This document shows, piece after piece, positions 46,606-58,850 of a stretch of 64,000 nt of DNA. Numbering within the stretch: position 1 is the first letter of the stretch; each line of letters begins with the position of its first letter. The translations under genes and the position numbers were made by a program. The notes under the pieces were generated by a model, which was given only the letters and a program-made list of their open reading frames with translations, had not been told where the DNA came from and searched no databases. Origin of the DNA: Penicillus capitatus (Eukaryota > Chlorophyta); NCBI GenBank assembly GCA_965649825.1, contig OZ287700.1, positions 496,001-560,000 on the forward strand, given 5' to 3'.

Positions 46606-49254
46606 ATGTGGAACTTCGAAAACTTGACGCATCAACTTGGAGATGCCTTTGAGAAAGTGCGCAAGGAAGTTGAATCCTTTGGTCAGTACGATGAAGAAAC
46701 GGAGAGGGAAGCGGCGACGTACGAGACAGTATCAGGTTAACTGTAAGCGTTGCCGAGAGTCCACAGACGAACCATGTCGTAGGCGTGTCGAATGTTCAGC
46801 AACCCCTGTATTTTGCTGCAAACTATGACCCTGACGCTGCCGTTGGCGTTCAAAGTCCAAGAGATGGACACCTGAGAGAAGCAATAAGAGAGGATGACAC
46901 GATAACAAACACGCAGCCTGAAAAACATCATTTGGGAAACGGAAATACCGAGAAGGATCTCGCACATCAAGCTTTACTCTGTGTCAGATTCATCATCCAA
47001 GAAGGTTGCACTCTCCACGAACCAGCAAACGATAGGAGTGTGGCCTTTTGGCGTTTAGATGCCGTCTCACATAATGGGACTGTTGAACAAAGAGGCCCTG
47101 TGCGACTCGAACTGCGTGTAATTTCCAATCCCACTACCACAGAACTTTCAAAGGAGATTTCTGGTCAAACTGCATCAGAAGGAATGATTGATGCGATCCT
47201 TTATTATAGATGAAAAGGAGGAGTCGTCTAAACCGGAGATGCAGAGATTACTGGAGATTCGAGAACGGCAGCTCCAGGAACAGTCTTTGAAGCTTCTTCA
47301 GCTACAGGTGATCTCCATCTGATACCACTCTGACACAGGATTACAATCCACTTGCTGTCAGGAAAGAAACGAAGTGCTCGAAAAATCTTCACTATCGATC
47401 TCCCTAGAAGATCATGATGCGATGAAGCAGCAATATGAAGAACGCCTAAGGAATGCCGAAAACAGGATTTACTCCCTGGTGAAAGAACGCGATGCTCTTT
47501 TGCGAACATCGGCCCAAGATTCGAATAAGAGTGCCATCATCAAAGAAAAAGACGAAATCATAGAAGAAGTGGGCCTTAAACACAGTTCTTCTGAAAGTGT
47601 GCGATGCTCTGTCTTAGGTGATGGCTGAAGGGCAGCGACTGTCGAAGAAACAGATGGACTTAGAGACGGCCATTCGCAAGAAATCTGCAAAGATCCGGGA
47701 GATTGAGGATGAGAACGAAGGACTAAAGGAGAAGCTTATGGAAGAGCTTTCCAAGTGCAAACAACTTTCCATCGAGAAACAGCAGCTGATGCAGTCATTG
47801 CAAGATGCAGAAGCTCTTCAGAAACAGCAACTTGCCATCCAGCGTGCCCAGTTCGAGAAGCTTCTGGAAGATACCTCCGCCGCTCAGGCACACGCTGATC
47901 AAGCCGCCAAAGAAATGGCCAAAGAAAGCCTCATGAAACGCATTCAGGACACAGAAACGAAGAATCAAACGTTGACATTGCACGTAGAGGCTCTTCATTC
48001 GGAACTAGAAGCGCAGAAGCGACAGTCGGAGACGTCGGAGAAGAGGTGGAAGGCCGAAATCATTTCGCTGGAAGAACGATGCCATGAGGCAGAGATGCGC
48101 CACGAGGAGCTCTTGGCAAAGTTCCCCGAAGCAACGAAACCTCTGCTGCATCAATTAGAAACGCTTCAGGCGGACATGGACACCAAATCCGAAACATGGC
48201 TCTCGGCCGAGAGGTCGTTTCTGGAACAGCTGGAGGCCGTCGAAGATGCCCTTCAAACAGCAGAAGCTAAAGAGCAAGCCAGTCTTGGGAAATTGAAAGT
48301 ACTCCTCCCGAGGCAGAGGATCGTTAAACACGTCGCGATCTTTTGCACAGGATGTTCAGAAGAAATACAACAATTTGGGAAAAGACTATGAGGAATGCAG
48401 GAAGGAGTTGTCTGAGGCAGTAGGTTTGAACAAAAACCTTCAAAAGGAGCTCAATCAGGCAAAGGAGGATTTAGAGATCTCGAATGCCCAGCTGCAGAAG
48501 CGGGATGTTGAAGCAGAGAAGCTTAAATCGACGCATCAGAAGGCTTTGGAACAATTGCAGGCGGAGATTTCTGCAGAACGCACTTCGAAGTTGTCGCTGG
48601 GGATGGAACTGCGTCAACTGCAGATGGAGCATCAGAAATTGTCAGCTGATCTCGAAGATCTGATGAAATCCTCTACACCAAACACCAAGCACGATAAGAC
48701 AGGGTCAATCGGTAAGGGACGTGCTGTCTCCGATAGTGGAAATAGAATATATGTGTGACAACAGTGGATGAGATATCAGTCTTCTCGGAAATGACAGATC
48801 GAGAAGGCGATTCCCTATCGACCAAAAGCATTTTCGCTTCAAGGCACCATCAACTCGAAAGACTGCAGAAACAGGTTCAATCTCTTGAAAAGACACGAGA
48901 ACAGTGCGTCGCCTTCCATGTACACGGTACCATACAGAATACATGCCTTGTGGTGTATAGTCTCTCGGCTGAACTGGTGACGGCGGCCCAGAGGGCGAAC
49001 AAAGCAGAATCCAATCTGGCAGATTATGTGAAAATGAAGACAGAGCTGTCCGAACTGCAGATGCGCTACTCTTCTGCCATTGAGCTGCTGGGCGAACGCG
49101 AAGAACAGGTGGATCGTTATTCGGGTTCCGCTTTCATTCATCTCACGCATATTAGGTGGAGGAGCTCAAGTCGGATCTGGAAGATTTTAAGCAGATGTAT
49201 CGAGAACAGATCACCTATGTCGCCGAACAGCTTTGTGCAGCAAAACCCCAATAA
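46606..49254 (+). CDS. TMF1-like golgin (coiled coil)
   Basis: The gene starts MWNFENLTHQLGDAFEKVRK and is split by several introns, including one with donor after the AATYETVS exon and one of 47 bp (49107-49153) inside EEQ|VEELKSD. The protein is mostly coiled coil, like TATA-element-modulatory factor (ARA160). Supporting segments are AKEMAKESLMKRIQDTETK, EELLAKFPEATKPLLHQLE and the conserved C-terminal block VEELKSDLEDFKQMYREQI, the Rab6-binding TMF domain in family members. TMF tethers vesicles at the Golgi. An N-terminal amphipathic WNF segment is also typical. The stop lies 35 bp from the convergent USE1 stop. Exact exon joins in the middle coiled-coil part are uncertain. Confidence 0.83.
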
Positions 49255-49289
49255 TGACCCGTTCGTTGCCTATGGACTCTCTATCTCTT

Positions 49290-50257
49290 TTAAAGTTCGT
49301 GCTTTGCTCGATAACCAACAAAGCTTGTGATTCGAATAAAGAAGACCATGGCTGTGAATACGAGGCCCACGAAAAGCAATATGAGCAGCATGCGACAGGT
49401 GCCCACGCGGCTCCTACAGAAAACGATGTCAGTGCTGGAAGTGAGTCGTCAGAGATAACGTTTTGTATTGTTTAGCAGCATTCTTGCTGGCCTCTTTGGC
49501 TGCTGCGGCTGAATACTCCAAGGCATCCGCTGCTGCATCGATCGCTGCATCTCTCTTTTCCAGAGCAGACTGCATGGCATACGTCCCTTGTTTCAGATCG
49601 CGTGCCAGTTTTAACAGTTCATTCGTCATGTTCTCCTGCAACTCCGCATGCATTTCCAAACTACAGCAGTGCCACTCATACAAGACAACAGAAAACAATC
49701 CACACGTCTTCTTTGTCTCCTTTCCCACTTGACTGCTCTGCACCAGCCGTCCAAAATCGCGATAGACATTCGGTTTGGCTTCGGAGCTTGACGGCTGAGA
49801 GAGTACTGCTGGTCGTTGATGCGGTGAGACTGGGGCAGCTGTCGTTTTCGGGAGTTTCTTGCAGAAGAGAGGGATGTCTGGGGTAAGCAAAGCGTTTGCT
49901 AAGTAGTCCACATGAAGGACGTACTGTCCGACCACCTCACTCGGCAGACTGCAGTCAAGACTCCAGTAAACACCATTCCCATCTTATCCGTGTAAAGCCT
50001 ACTGTATTGTTGTGCTGTTTCTAAGATGCGCCAATTGGTCCTGCAGTTCTTCCACATACTATAGCGCCACATCACTTGATCCTTTTCAGAGCAGGATAGA
50101 CTCTTGGAGAACACACCCGGTGAAAAACGGGATCGCGTTTCCACGCATCGTCCGTTGAATTCTTTACTCTTTCAAAACACCTCGACAAAAATCTTCTGAA
50201 CTGCACTTCCTGGTTTCCCGAGTCAGGAGGCGGTAGCTTCTCTACATCCACCGACAT
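49290..50257 (-). CDS. USE1: ER SNARE USE1
   Basis: The N-terminus MSVDVEKLPPPDSGNQEVQF is followed by a helical region (FLSRCFERVKNSTDDAWKRD) and a proline-rich linker. The SNARE motif ELLKLARDLKQGTYAMQSAL leads into EKRDAAIDAAADALEYSAAA, and a single C-terminal membrane anchor, MLLILLFVGLVFTAMVFFIR, is preceded by RSRVGTCR. The order and the anchor match USE1/Slt1, which acts with Sec22, Sec20 and syntaxin 18 in Golgi-to-ER retrograde fusion. At least two short introns are needed, one just before the anchor exon. It is a tail-anchored protein, with the short lumenal end ITSFVGYRAKHEL. The start is 150 bp from the divergent XPO7 start. Confidence 0.9.
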
Positions 50258-50406
50258 GTCTCGTTTTTGGTACAGATGTCACATCATTCTGCAAGCGTAC
50301 GTTTCATTTCGAGTTCATCCGCCATCATCGTTGTCGTATCGATACATAAACGTCGTCGTCGCGTTCTTCGATCTCCATCGCCGACTAAGGCGTCGTCGTC
50401 GTCGTT

Positions 50407-53400
50407 ATGAGTTTGGATTTGACTCGAGTCGAATCGCTTTGTCAACGACTCTACAATTCACAGGTCTGCCGCAAAAGCACGATCCTTTCCGTCTTGTATT
50501 CTTTCTCGAGAGCTATACAGGTCACTCAAGAACGCGAAGAAGCCGAAAAGGTTCTGGGCCCCCTGGGACAAAACAAAGAGCATCTCTTGACTTGTCGAGT
50601 GAGCAACGCATCGAGATGCTTGGTGGCGATAGACCGAGTTTGTAGGAGATTCTGGACAACTCTCGGTCGCCTTTTGCTCAGCTCTTCGCGTCGACGAGTT
50701 TTCGACGACTCGTGACGGAACATGAATTTGCGCCCAACATTCGATTGGAGATGCGGAACTATGTGCTTGAATATTTGATCAAGTACAATTGCGGCGGCTT
50801 GGATATCTAAAAGCGAGGCATATCTGATCTTGCTGTTTACAGAAATGTGAGTGGATTGGAGAGCTTCGTCGTAGCTTCACTGATTCGATTGGTTTGTCGT
50901 ATTGTTCGGATTGGATGGTTCGAGGAACAGCAGCATCGACAGATCGTGGACAGTTGCCAGAAACTCATTTTAGCCCCTGCATCGATGGGACAGTATCTGT
51001 TGGGGGTTCAGATTCTAGAAGGGTTGATTGTGGAAATGAATACATCTCACAAGAGTGGTCGATCTTCTTCTCACGGAAGCAGGTCGTTTCTGTAAAAAGA
51101 GTGAGATGATGTGACATTTGCTAATTGTATAGGAAAACGTCAATGTCATTCAGAGATGATGAACTCATGAAGATCTTCAGAATCTCGTTAGATGCCCTCA
51201 ACCAGGCCAAAAGTGTGACAACCGATGAGAGATTCGCTCTTATGGAGGCGGTAGGTAGATCACACATTTGCGGACAGCAGAGATGAGCAGGGTTGCTGTT
51301 CGGTAGGGACTCAATCTGGCAATCCTATGCATGACGTTTGACTTCATCGGATCTGGATATGATGAAAGTGCCGACGAGCCCAATACCATCCAGGTCCGAA
51401 GGAGGAGTCACTGACCACGATGGCAAGAGAAAGGCGTGTGTGATAGATTCCTTCCCAATGGAGGTCATTGATCGATCAACCAGGACTGGTGGAACTGTGC
51501 TTCTATCTCTACAGTCTGGAGAAGTTGCCCGTTTCGAGATTGGCAATTGAACTGCTGGTACATCTCGCGCGTTGAATGCATTCTCGCTGTAGGCTTGACA
51601 CAGGTGCACATCAGTTCTGTGCGAAGATCCATTTTTCCAAGCGAAGAAGAGAGAAGGAAGTTTCTGGCACGTTTCGTCGAGACGTCTCTGGCGATTCTCA
51701 AGACGCGTCTCCATTTGCAAGACACGCAGAGCTTTAACAGTTTCTGCAAGTTTCTCGGCAGACTCAAGGCGAATTTCAATCTCCAAGATCTTGTTAACGC
51801 AGATGGTTTTCGCGAATGGATCGAAGCTGTTATGGAGTTCACTCTCAAATCTCTCACACAATGGCAATGTGCCTCGGGGAGCATGATTCATTTGATCGCT
51901 CTCTGGGCACGGATGGCGACATCCTTGAGCTACGTTAAGGTCGATGACTCGTGCCGCTTGATCGAAGACAAGATTCCCGAAATCGTCCATGCCTACATCA
52001 ACTCTCGCATGGAATGTGTCCTGGGTGCCAAGAATGGAGTGATCGAAGATCCACTGGAAGATGAAGGCAGCGTTCAGGAGCAGTTGGATTCCTTTCATCA
52101 ACTCTGTCGGTTTAAGTATGCAAGCACAAGAGATGTCTTGAACCGATACTTTGAACCTCTCCTCCAAGAGATGAATCAGATGACAAGCCAGACAACAGGT
52201 ACAGCTTCACATACCCGTTTCCTTCTGGCATCACAGACAGTTGCTGCAGATCCTGTGCAGTTTGCCGTTACAGAGGGGAAGCTGACATGGATCGTACACA
52301 TCATCTCCTGCATCATCAAAGGACGGCCGGCATCTCCGTCTGAACTGAGTGTGAGAGAATATGCATCGGAGGGACGTTGGTGCTATAAGCATTGTGCGTT
52401 AAGGATTCAACAGATGGAGATTTGTCGTCGAAGGTCTTCCTGTTGTGTCACGTTCTCCAACAGGGCCGACATGTGCAGCGAAGTACTGAGGTGTCCCGGC
52501 AGAGATTGGATATCGCCATACTGAGCTTCCTCGACAGCTTCAGGGCAACCTACATTGCAGAGAATCGAATGACGGCTTCCAAAGTTGGCGTGGTTTAGAT
52601 GAAGAGTCCATTGAATGGTGCTGTGCTGTAGCAGTTGTTCGTGCAGATGTCAGAAAGCTTGGGCGACAATTCTGCGGCGCACAAAAACGAACAGTTGCTG
52701 GAACTGATCGTGGACAGAATTGTGTGGAATCTTCAATTCTATGCATCGGTGCCCACCCTCATCACTCCTTCTCTTCGTCTATTCAGGGTAAGGGTCTTCT
52801 CTTTGGGCACCTGTCCAGCAGTTGTTTGGACTAGGATGTGGCCAATACGTTTGTCAGCTCAAAAGCTCTGCCCAAGCTGACGACGATCAAAAAGATGTTG
52901 TCTGGGAGCGGTTCGGATTTCGTGTTTCTAAACGAACAGACCAATGCTCGCAATCGAACGCTTTTCTACTTCATTGTCAGTCGACTGCTCTTCACTGAAG
53001 ATGTTCTGAGCAAGTTCCAGTCCTTTGTCTCTCCGATCCATCAGGTCATCACCGTCCATCGTTTCCCAGCTGCACTGCAGCCATGATTTGCTCTCAGGTG
53101 CTAGAAGGACTTAGATCTTTCACAGCTGCCGATGCTCTACGGAACAATGTCCCAGCGAATACAGTGATAGGTGTTTTTCGTGATTTGCGAGGCATGCTGG
53201 AAGCCACCGTATCAGAACGCTACTATGGTAAGTTAGCTGCTGAGAAATTTGATCGTGTTCTTTGATCTCTGCATCTCTGCAGGTTTCATTTTCGACTGGT
53301 TGCATTCGCATTACTTTCCTGTCATTGTCAATTGCATTGAAGCCTGGGTGGATCAACCAGAAGTCACGACGCCGATTCTGAAATTCATGACAGAGTTTGC

Positions 53401-54441
53401 CTACAATCGTTCTAACAGGATATCTTTTGGCGTCTGTTCTCCAAACGGTTATCATCTTTTCAGACTGGTGTCTCAAGTGGTCGTGGCCTACGGTCGCCGT
53501 GTGATTCTTTTTCCCAAGGAAGGGAATCAGTACCGACTTCGGCTGAAAGGCACCTGGATCTGTTTTCTCTTCTTCTCCAGAGCATTGATCGGCAACTATG
53601 CAAATTTTGGCGTCTTTCAACTCTATGGCGATCCAGCTCTGAGCAATGCAATGGAGGTGACGCTGAAGATGATGACCATGCTCTCCCCTAAAGAAATCGT
53701 CGAGTACAAGAAGATTGGAAGAGCATACTTTCCTCTGTTAGATAAGCTCATGGAAAACCATATGGACTATGTGGCCAAGTTGGATTTCCAGAACTTCAGG
53801 TCATTGATGACATCGTTGGAAACTGGACTCAAGTCTTTCGACACGAGTTTCTGTGCAACCTGTTCAGCTGCGGTTGACAAACTGGCAACATACTACTACA
53901 CGTACGACCGCCTGTCATCTTCAGAGCCTCATGATGTGACTGCTAGATATGTGGTGGCGCCCACTGGTTTCGTCATTTCGGTGCCCGAAGCTGCCAAGAG
54001 CTTGGATCAGCTGATACAGATGTGGCCAACACTCTTTCCGAGTCTCTTGAAGACACTGATGGATATTGCCCTCTTTGTAAGAGCTCTTGGAGTGATCACT
54101 TCTGACCCCCACTGTTTTTGGCGTTTGTTGCTTAGGAAGAGGCCAGTGCTATGTGGAGTCTGAGTCAACCCATCCTTGCTTTGATTGTCATTAACGAGTC
54201 ATGGTTTGCACAAATCAAAGACGATCTCGTCAGAGAACAGCCAGAAGAGCGCCAGAAACATGCCATCCAGTGTCTGTCAAAACTGATGGAGGGCATCGAA
54301 CGGAATCTCGACCCAAAGAATAGAGAGACCTTCAGTCATGTAAGCGATAAAACTGCACCACGAGACATCTCGTTTCTGATGCTTGTGTGTGTCCTACAGA
54401 ATTTGTCAGCTCTGAAACATGGCTTCAAAGGCAAGAAGTGA
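50407..54441 (+). CDS. XPO7: Exportin-7 / RanBP16
   Basis: A large HEAT-repeat nuclear transport receptor with many short introns. The N-terminus reads MSLDLTRVESLCQRLYNSQ then VTQEREEAEKVLGPLGQNKE. IRLEMRNYVLEYLIKY and VVASLIRLVCRIVRIGWFEE follow, the importin-beta N-terminal region of XPO7. MSFRDDELMKIFRISLDAL, LCMTFDFIGSGYDESADEPN, CKFLGRLKANFNLQDLVNAD and EFTLKSLTQWQCASGSMIHL are characteristic XPO7 segments. The C-terminus has MWSLSQPILALIVINESWF, LMEGIERNLDPKNRETFSH and NLSALKHGFKGKK, again matching. It exports folded cargo with basic patches, and can import, in a Ran-dependent way. ATG 50407 is chosen because it yields the family start directly before a 56-bp intron. Confidence 0.95.
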
Positions 54442-55483
54442 GGTTCTGCCTAACCGAAGCCTCTCAGCTCCTGCTTTCGTGTTGTTGCATTTTTCAGAAC
54501 TCCAAAGAAAAGAGGTGTCAGCAGCGGAATGTCATCCCGCCAACGCGTCTGGAAGGTCTGCACGTGAGGAAGGCTGCACAGAGAATGCATGACAGCAGAC
54601 ATGTGAACGATTGGCTGCTGTTTGTAATAGTAATAGAATGAAGACGTCTTGAGCATCACCATCATTGTACAGGCGTACAAAGAACCGAGTCTGTCACGTT
54701 CCTTCCTACCCACAGAAAGAACAATCCGCCGACATTCAAGAGGATGTTTGTTGTCTAAGTGAATGGTAGAAATATCGAATCGACACAAAGACATGTGCAA
54801 TCAACAACAACGACGATGACAATAACAACAACGCCAACAACGCTTTAAAGACTTTCAGATTATTGAAGGATACAACCCTGAGAGTGTTCAGAAGGATGAC
54901 CTCTGTGAAAGACACCCGTCCAAATACTCTGTTGTCTGTAGCACAGATGAATCGTGCTGGAAAGCGCGTGCAAAAATGAAACAATGATTCGGCAGCATCT
55001 TCTTCGACCCACAAGTGGAAACCAGTTCTAATCTCTCTATTCGATTGCTGGGCTATCGCTTGCTATGGGTGACAAAAACACCTCGATATCATAGTTATCA
55101 GGTTTTAAGGCTATCGGCACGACGATGAGGTAGAATCCAGGCAAGCGTGCAATCGCTACCAGATTTTGATTAAAAAGACCGCAAACCTGGGATGGCTGCG
55201 ATTCCTTATCCAACGATAGCTCAAGTTTCACAGCCTGCAGAAGAAGTCACAGATTTAGATGTATGTCTAGAGGAAGAGATCGACAGAGCCTGTGTGCATT
55301 GCTGCTTGAATGTTGTCTTGTCTTCGAACTGAGTGATCGGTATGGTTGCTGGCATACGAACCCAGATTTCACTATTCACGTACCCAGACACTCGAAACAA
55401 TGGACGGGATGGACTCCCAGTGCTCGTAAGAAGAAGACAAGTGATCCATCGACCGTTCTCTTTTCTCGGTCCCTAAAACACCA
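54442..55483. other. Mostly non-coding, with a possible terminal exon
   Basis: After the XPO7 stop there is a CAA/AAC-rich simple-sequence stretch near 54800-54840. On the minus strand 55260-55037 looks coding: an acceptor CTTCTTCTGCAG is followed by AVKLELSLDKESQPSQ, and then either a GT donor or continuation as VCGLFNQNLVAIARLPGFYL to a stop at 55037. It could be the last exon of a gene running in from the right, but I could not link it to an upstream exon. Confidence 0.35.
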
Positions 55484-56184
55484 TCACCGCCTTTGATCAG
55501 ATGCCCCTCGCCATCGGGTGAGGGAAGGTACTTTCATCCACGCGGCATCTTTATTATTCGGCAACCGTTGCGTCGGGGGCCTCGCGCGTGTGGCGTTCGT
55601 ATCTTTTTCTCTAATGTTGTCTCCCAACTGTGTTGTTGAGTCTGTCGGGAGATGATTTTGTTGAAGGCTTCCTGTTTCTGTCATTCCTAATCCTTGGACA
55701 CTATCCGTCGTCTCCAAGGGCAATGTCGCTCCTTTCTTGACAATCTCTTCGATGTGTGTCTGAGTCAATTGAAATACTCCGTCCCCTTGTACGTGATGGT
55801 TAGGAATTACCAAGAATCGATGATGTCCTAGATTTCCAATACCGATGGATGGTTGGCTGTAAAGCGCGGGATGCTTACCGTTAGATAACTGCATCCCTGC
55901 AGGACGTCCAATCTGTACGAGCCCCGTGGGGCAAGTGTCAGCAGGTGTGTTAGCAGCCAGTTGTCGCACAGGCTTTTGAAAATGTCCGTCTGTCACTCTG
56001 TGTGTACACACAAGAGGCCTCAGCAACGATCGATCGTTTATTTCTGGATGACTTTGGGGGGATCAATGTGTTTGGAAATCCAATCGTCGTTTCTGGCATG
56101 GGAAGCACCCCTGACAGACGACATACATATTCTGGGAACGCGTGAGCGATGCATACCTGCTCGATGTTCATTGAAAAATGTCAT
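55484..56184 (-). CDS. Hypothetical protein
   Basis: The proposed start ATG 56184 (MTFFNEHRA) joins through a short GT-AG intron ending CTGTCAG to GVLPMPETTIGFPNTLIPPK, then through another short intron to PVRQLAANTPADTCPTGLVQ. The rest is one open exon including GIGNLGHHRFLVIPNHHVQG and DGVFQLTQTHIEEIVKKGAT, with a Thr/Arg-rich tail ending GASDQRR. No family is recognised. Composition is protein-like in the middle and disordered at the end. It lies 86 bp downstream of the next gene on the same strand, so it could instead be a continuation of that gene. Confidence 0.4.
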
Positions 56185-56269
56185 GGTTCCAGGAAATCTA
56201 CGTGGAAAACCTGTTTCTTTGCTCTCCTCTTCAAACGCCGTTCGGTAGGCAGAATCGCAGCGACGCATT

Positions 56270-57387
56270 TCAATACTCGCCGATCGCGCAGGGCAACGCA
56301 ATCTACACATAAACACACGTATTCAGCACAGGCGCCCATTTACCTTTGAGATCGCTGACTCATTGATCGATGGCGGAGACGACATGCGACCGATCGGTAA
56401 GTTCAATCGATTGAAAGTCACAGTTGGATTCTGACCAATTGGCAGAACATTTTTGGCATGGTCGTGTCGAGTGTTTTTCGCTTCTCCAAATATCAACGAG
56501 GGTGATGGGGTCTCCGTCGAAAGCGCCATGGCGGGGAAAAGAAGAAAAGGCGTGCACAAGTCCAGAGGTGGACTCTGCTGCAGAGGAGACGCATCAACTG
56601 GACATTCAGATAGGAGATGGGGACACACCTGAGAGAAGCCTACGGTTCTGCGGCACCTTTCTTCCAGCACGTCGACGATCTCTGTTGGAGGAGGAGACAG
56701 ACACGGAAACATAAGTGAGGAGGCGATTCCAGATTTCGGTAATTGTGGTTCATTCGAGAAAAGGCCAGGGCTCTTGCTAGATGTCGCATCTTGCGCAAGC
56801 ATTGCGTTTTCAGAAGATGAGTTAAAGTCTGTGTCTGTGCTTGTCGCCTTTGCAGTAAGGTTGGAATTCTTCTCGCTGTCCGAGGCACCGGCAGCAGCCG
56901 CCATTACCGTTTTGTATTTTTCGATAAAATCTGTGAGTTGTCGTTGTTTCGAAGACATGTCTTTCTCCTCGAGTATCGTACGAAGTTCGAGAATTGCCGA
57001 GGACTTCACTCGCAACTGTCCGAGAAACGGCTCATCGGAGACATGTAGAAATCCGATGGCCACCTTCAGTCGCCAAGTGAAATGTTCGGAATCGATAGAA
57101 GGCGCAGCGGAAATATCGCTCAGCCAATCCAGCCTAAAGGAACGACGGATTAGATGTATGTATGTGTGAGATGGAATGTATGGATACCACAGCCTTGATG
57201 ACAGTTGGGTACTGGACGAAGCTTCCAGCAGAAACGTATGCTCCTTCGTCGCGTCGATCTTCGGTGCCTTTGTCTCTCCCGTTTTGTCGGTGACGAGCTC
57301 CTGCACAGCAACACGGAAGGGTTTGTTTATGTGTACGGCGATATCTGCCGAACGTCTTCTCTTTCGTCGTCGACTTTCGAAGGGCAT
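56270..57387 (-). CDS. Unknown protein, possibly XLF/NHEJ1-like
   Basis: Exons 57387-57188, 57133-56344 and 56302-56270 join in frame through introns of 54 and about 35 bp. The middle part reads DWLSDISAAPSIDSEHFTWR, LKVAIGFLHVSDEPFLGQL, then RVKSSAILELRTILEEKDMS and KQRQLTDFIEKYKTV. A beta-type FxWxLxV strand, a short linker and a helix ending in LLxxKDxEIxxY is the arrangement at the head-to-coil junction of XLF (NHEJ1). A long disordered Ser/Thr/Pro-rich tail follows, also as in that family. The N-terminal head would need exons further upstream: the start at 57387 (MPFESRRRKRRRS) may be internal, since the 57.4-58.0 kb region also has protein-like stretches. Treat the family name as a hypothesis. 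Confidence 0.4.
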
Positions 57388-58850
57388 ACGTATGCGTCGG
57401 GCGAAGTCTTGTCGGCTGTCTTTGCGGCAACGCCAGTTGGGAGTTTCCTTTCATACTCTTCCCCTGAACGACACGACCGAAGGGCCGCGGATCATGCCTG
57501 GCACGTGAGCAATGACGTGGGTGGCTTTCACCTTGTAATTGAAGAAAGCGCGGTGAGCTGACGGGTTCTTTGCCGTTCGTCGGATGTTGTGGTGGAGAAC
57601 GACGCCCTTTGCGTTGTCGCTTCGACCTCTGAGGGATACCTAAGCGAGCAGTCCTGCTCTTGTGATTCGCACCGTACAATTCAGCGCACCGCTGCATCTT
57701 CCGCCAAGGGGAGTTGGGTCACCGGTGCCGATCGGAGGGGAGCTCGTCCGTTTCTTGACCTTCTGAAAACCCGTTCCTGACACCCATTCGGACGGAATGA
57801 ACAGGAGAAAGGATGGTGTGGCAATGTGGACCACCACGACGGGGTCCTGTGAATAGCGGTTTGGCTCACCGGGTAGAGATGGCCGTCTCGTTCTGCTATG
57901 GGTTGCTCCTGTCTTCAGGGGTTTCGCATCAGCGTTGTCCATATCTGCTATCGCGAAATTGTCTGGCGGAACGTCGCTTTTACGAAGTCGTGTATGTCCT
58001 GCAACAAACAAAAAATACTGTTAAGTACGTAGTACTTGTCGTTTGAAACGAGGCCTGGTCGCGAGAAAAGAGACCCGAAGCCCTAGCGCGGAATCCCGCG
58101 ATGCACGAAGGTCTATCAGTCGAGAACGGACCCCATCTAGGACGAATGGCGAGTCACAAAAATAGCGACGAGCTTGTCGTCTTCTCGACCATTCACGGCA
58201 TTCAGCAAGACGCGAAGGTCGGACGAGGCACCGAAACGTAGGCGGCGTGGAAATGGGTGCTTCCGAAGTGGCGCTCGGCAAATTGCTTCCGGCGCATTAA
58301 GATTAGATCTTCTCTGTCTTACCTATGAGACACAGCTAGAGGCGCCAATATATTCACAGTCTTCTTCTGGGCGTTTCCTGTACAAGACGAGCTCCGTTCG
58401 TCGAGAGAAGGATCCGTGGGCGAATGTGCGCGAACGACTGTATGTATGGTCAGGCTTTAAAGTCGTGCATTCCGGACGCGGTACCGCTCTGTCAAGTCTC
58501 CCTTCTCCAAAGCGGTACATCATCCTACGTCCATCGCATTCGAAGGTACCACTCTTACGGTGGAGAGGCCACGACACGGTATATCCTTCTCTATCGTCGT
58601 CGATCGGGCCTCCTGCAGACCGTGGCGCTGTGCCGTCGCCGAAGCTCGCGATCGATTTGGGCAGCGGACGGTTGGGTGTCTGGACCTTCAAAAGTACAGA
58701 AACCTGTCTGCAGGACAGACGCATGTCCTCCATGACGCTACATTTCGAGTTGCGCTACGTTGGCAGAGGAGTCTGATGGAACTGCAAGCATTGTTCTTCA
58801 CAGGAAGTGGAGTATTGCAGATACGTTTATTGTCTAAAATGATATCGCAG
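57388..58850. other. Region with unresolved coding potential
   Basis: Both strands have protein-like pieces. On the minus strand, ATG 57942 gives MDNADAKPLKTGATHSRTRR followed by VVVVHIATPSFLLFIPS, and 57580-57470 gives VKATHVIAHVPGMIRGPSVV. These could be 5' exons of the gene ending at 56270. Further right, overlapping open frames on both strands (58174-58776 plus, 58323-58733 minus) are Arg/Ser-rich and cannot be separated by eye. No domain is recognised. Confidence 0.35.

Noticed and set aside
54740-55014. 92-codon minus-strand ORF with a leucine-rich segment
   Set aside because: The leucine run is the antisense of a CAA/AAC simple repeat in the XPO7 3' flank.
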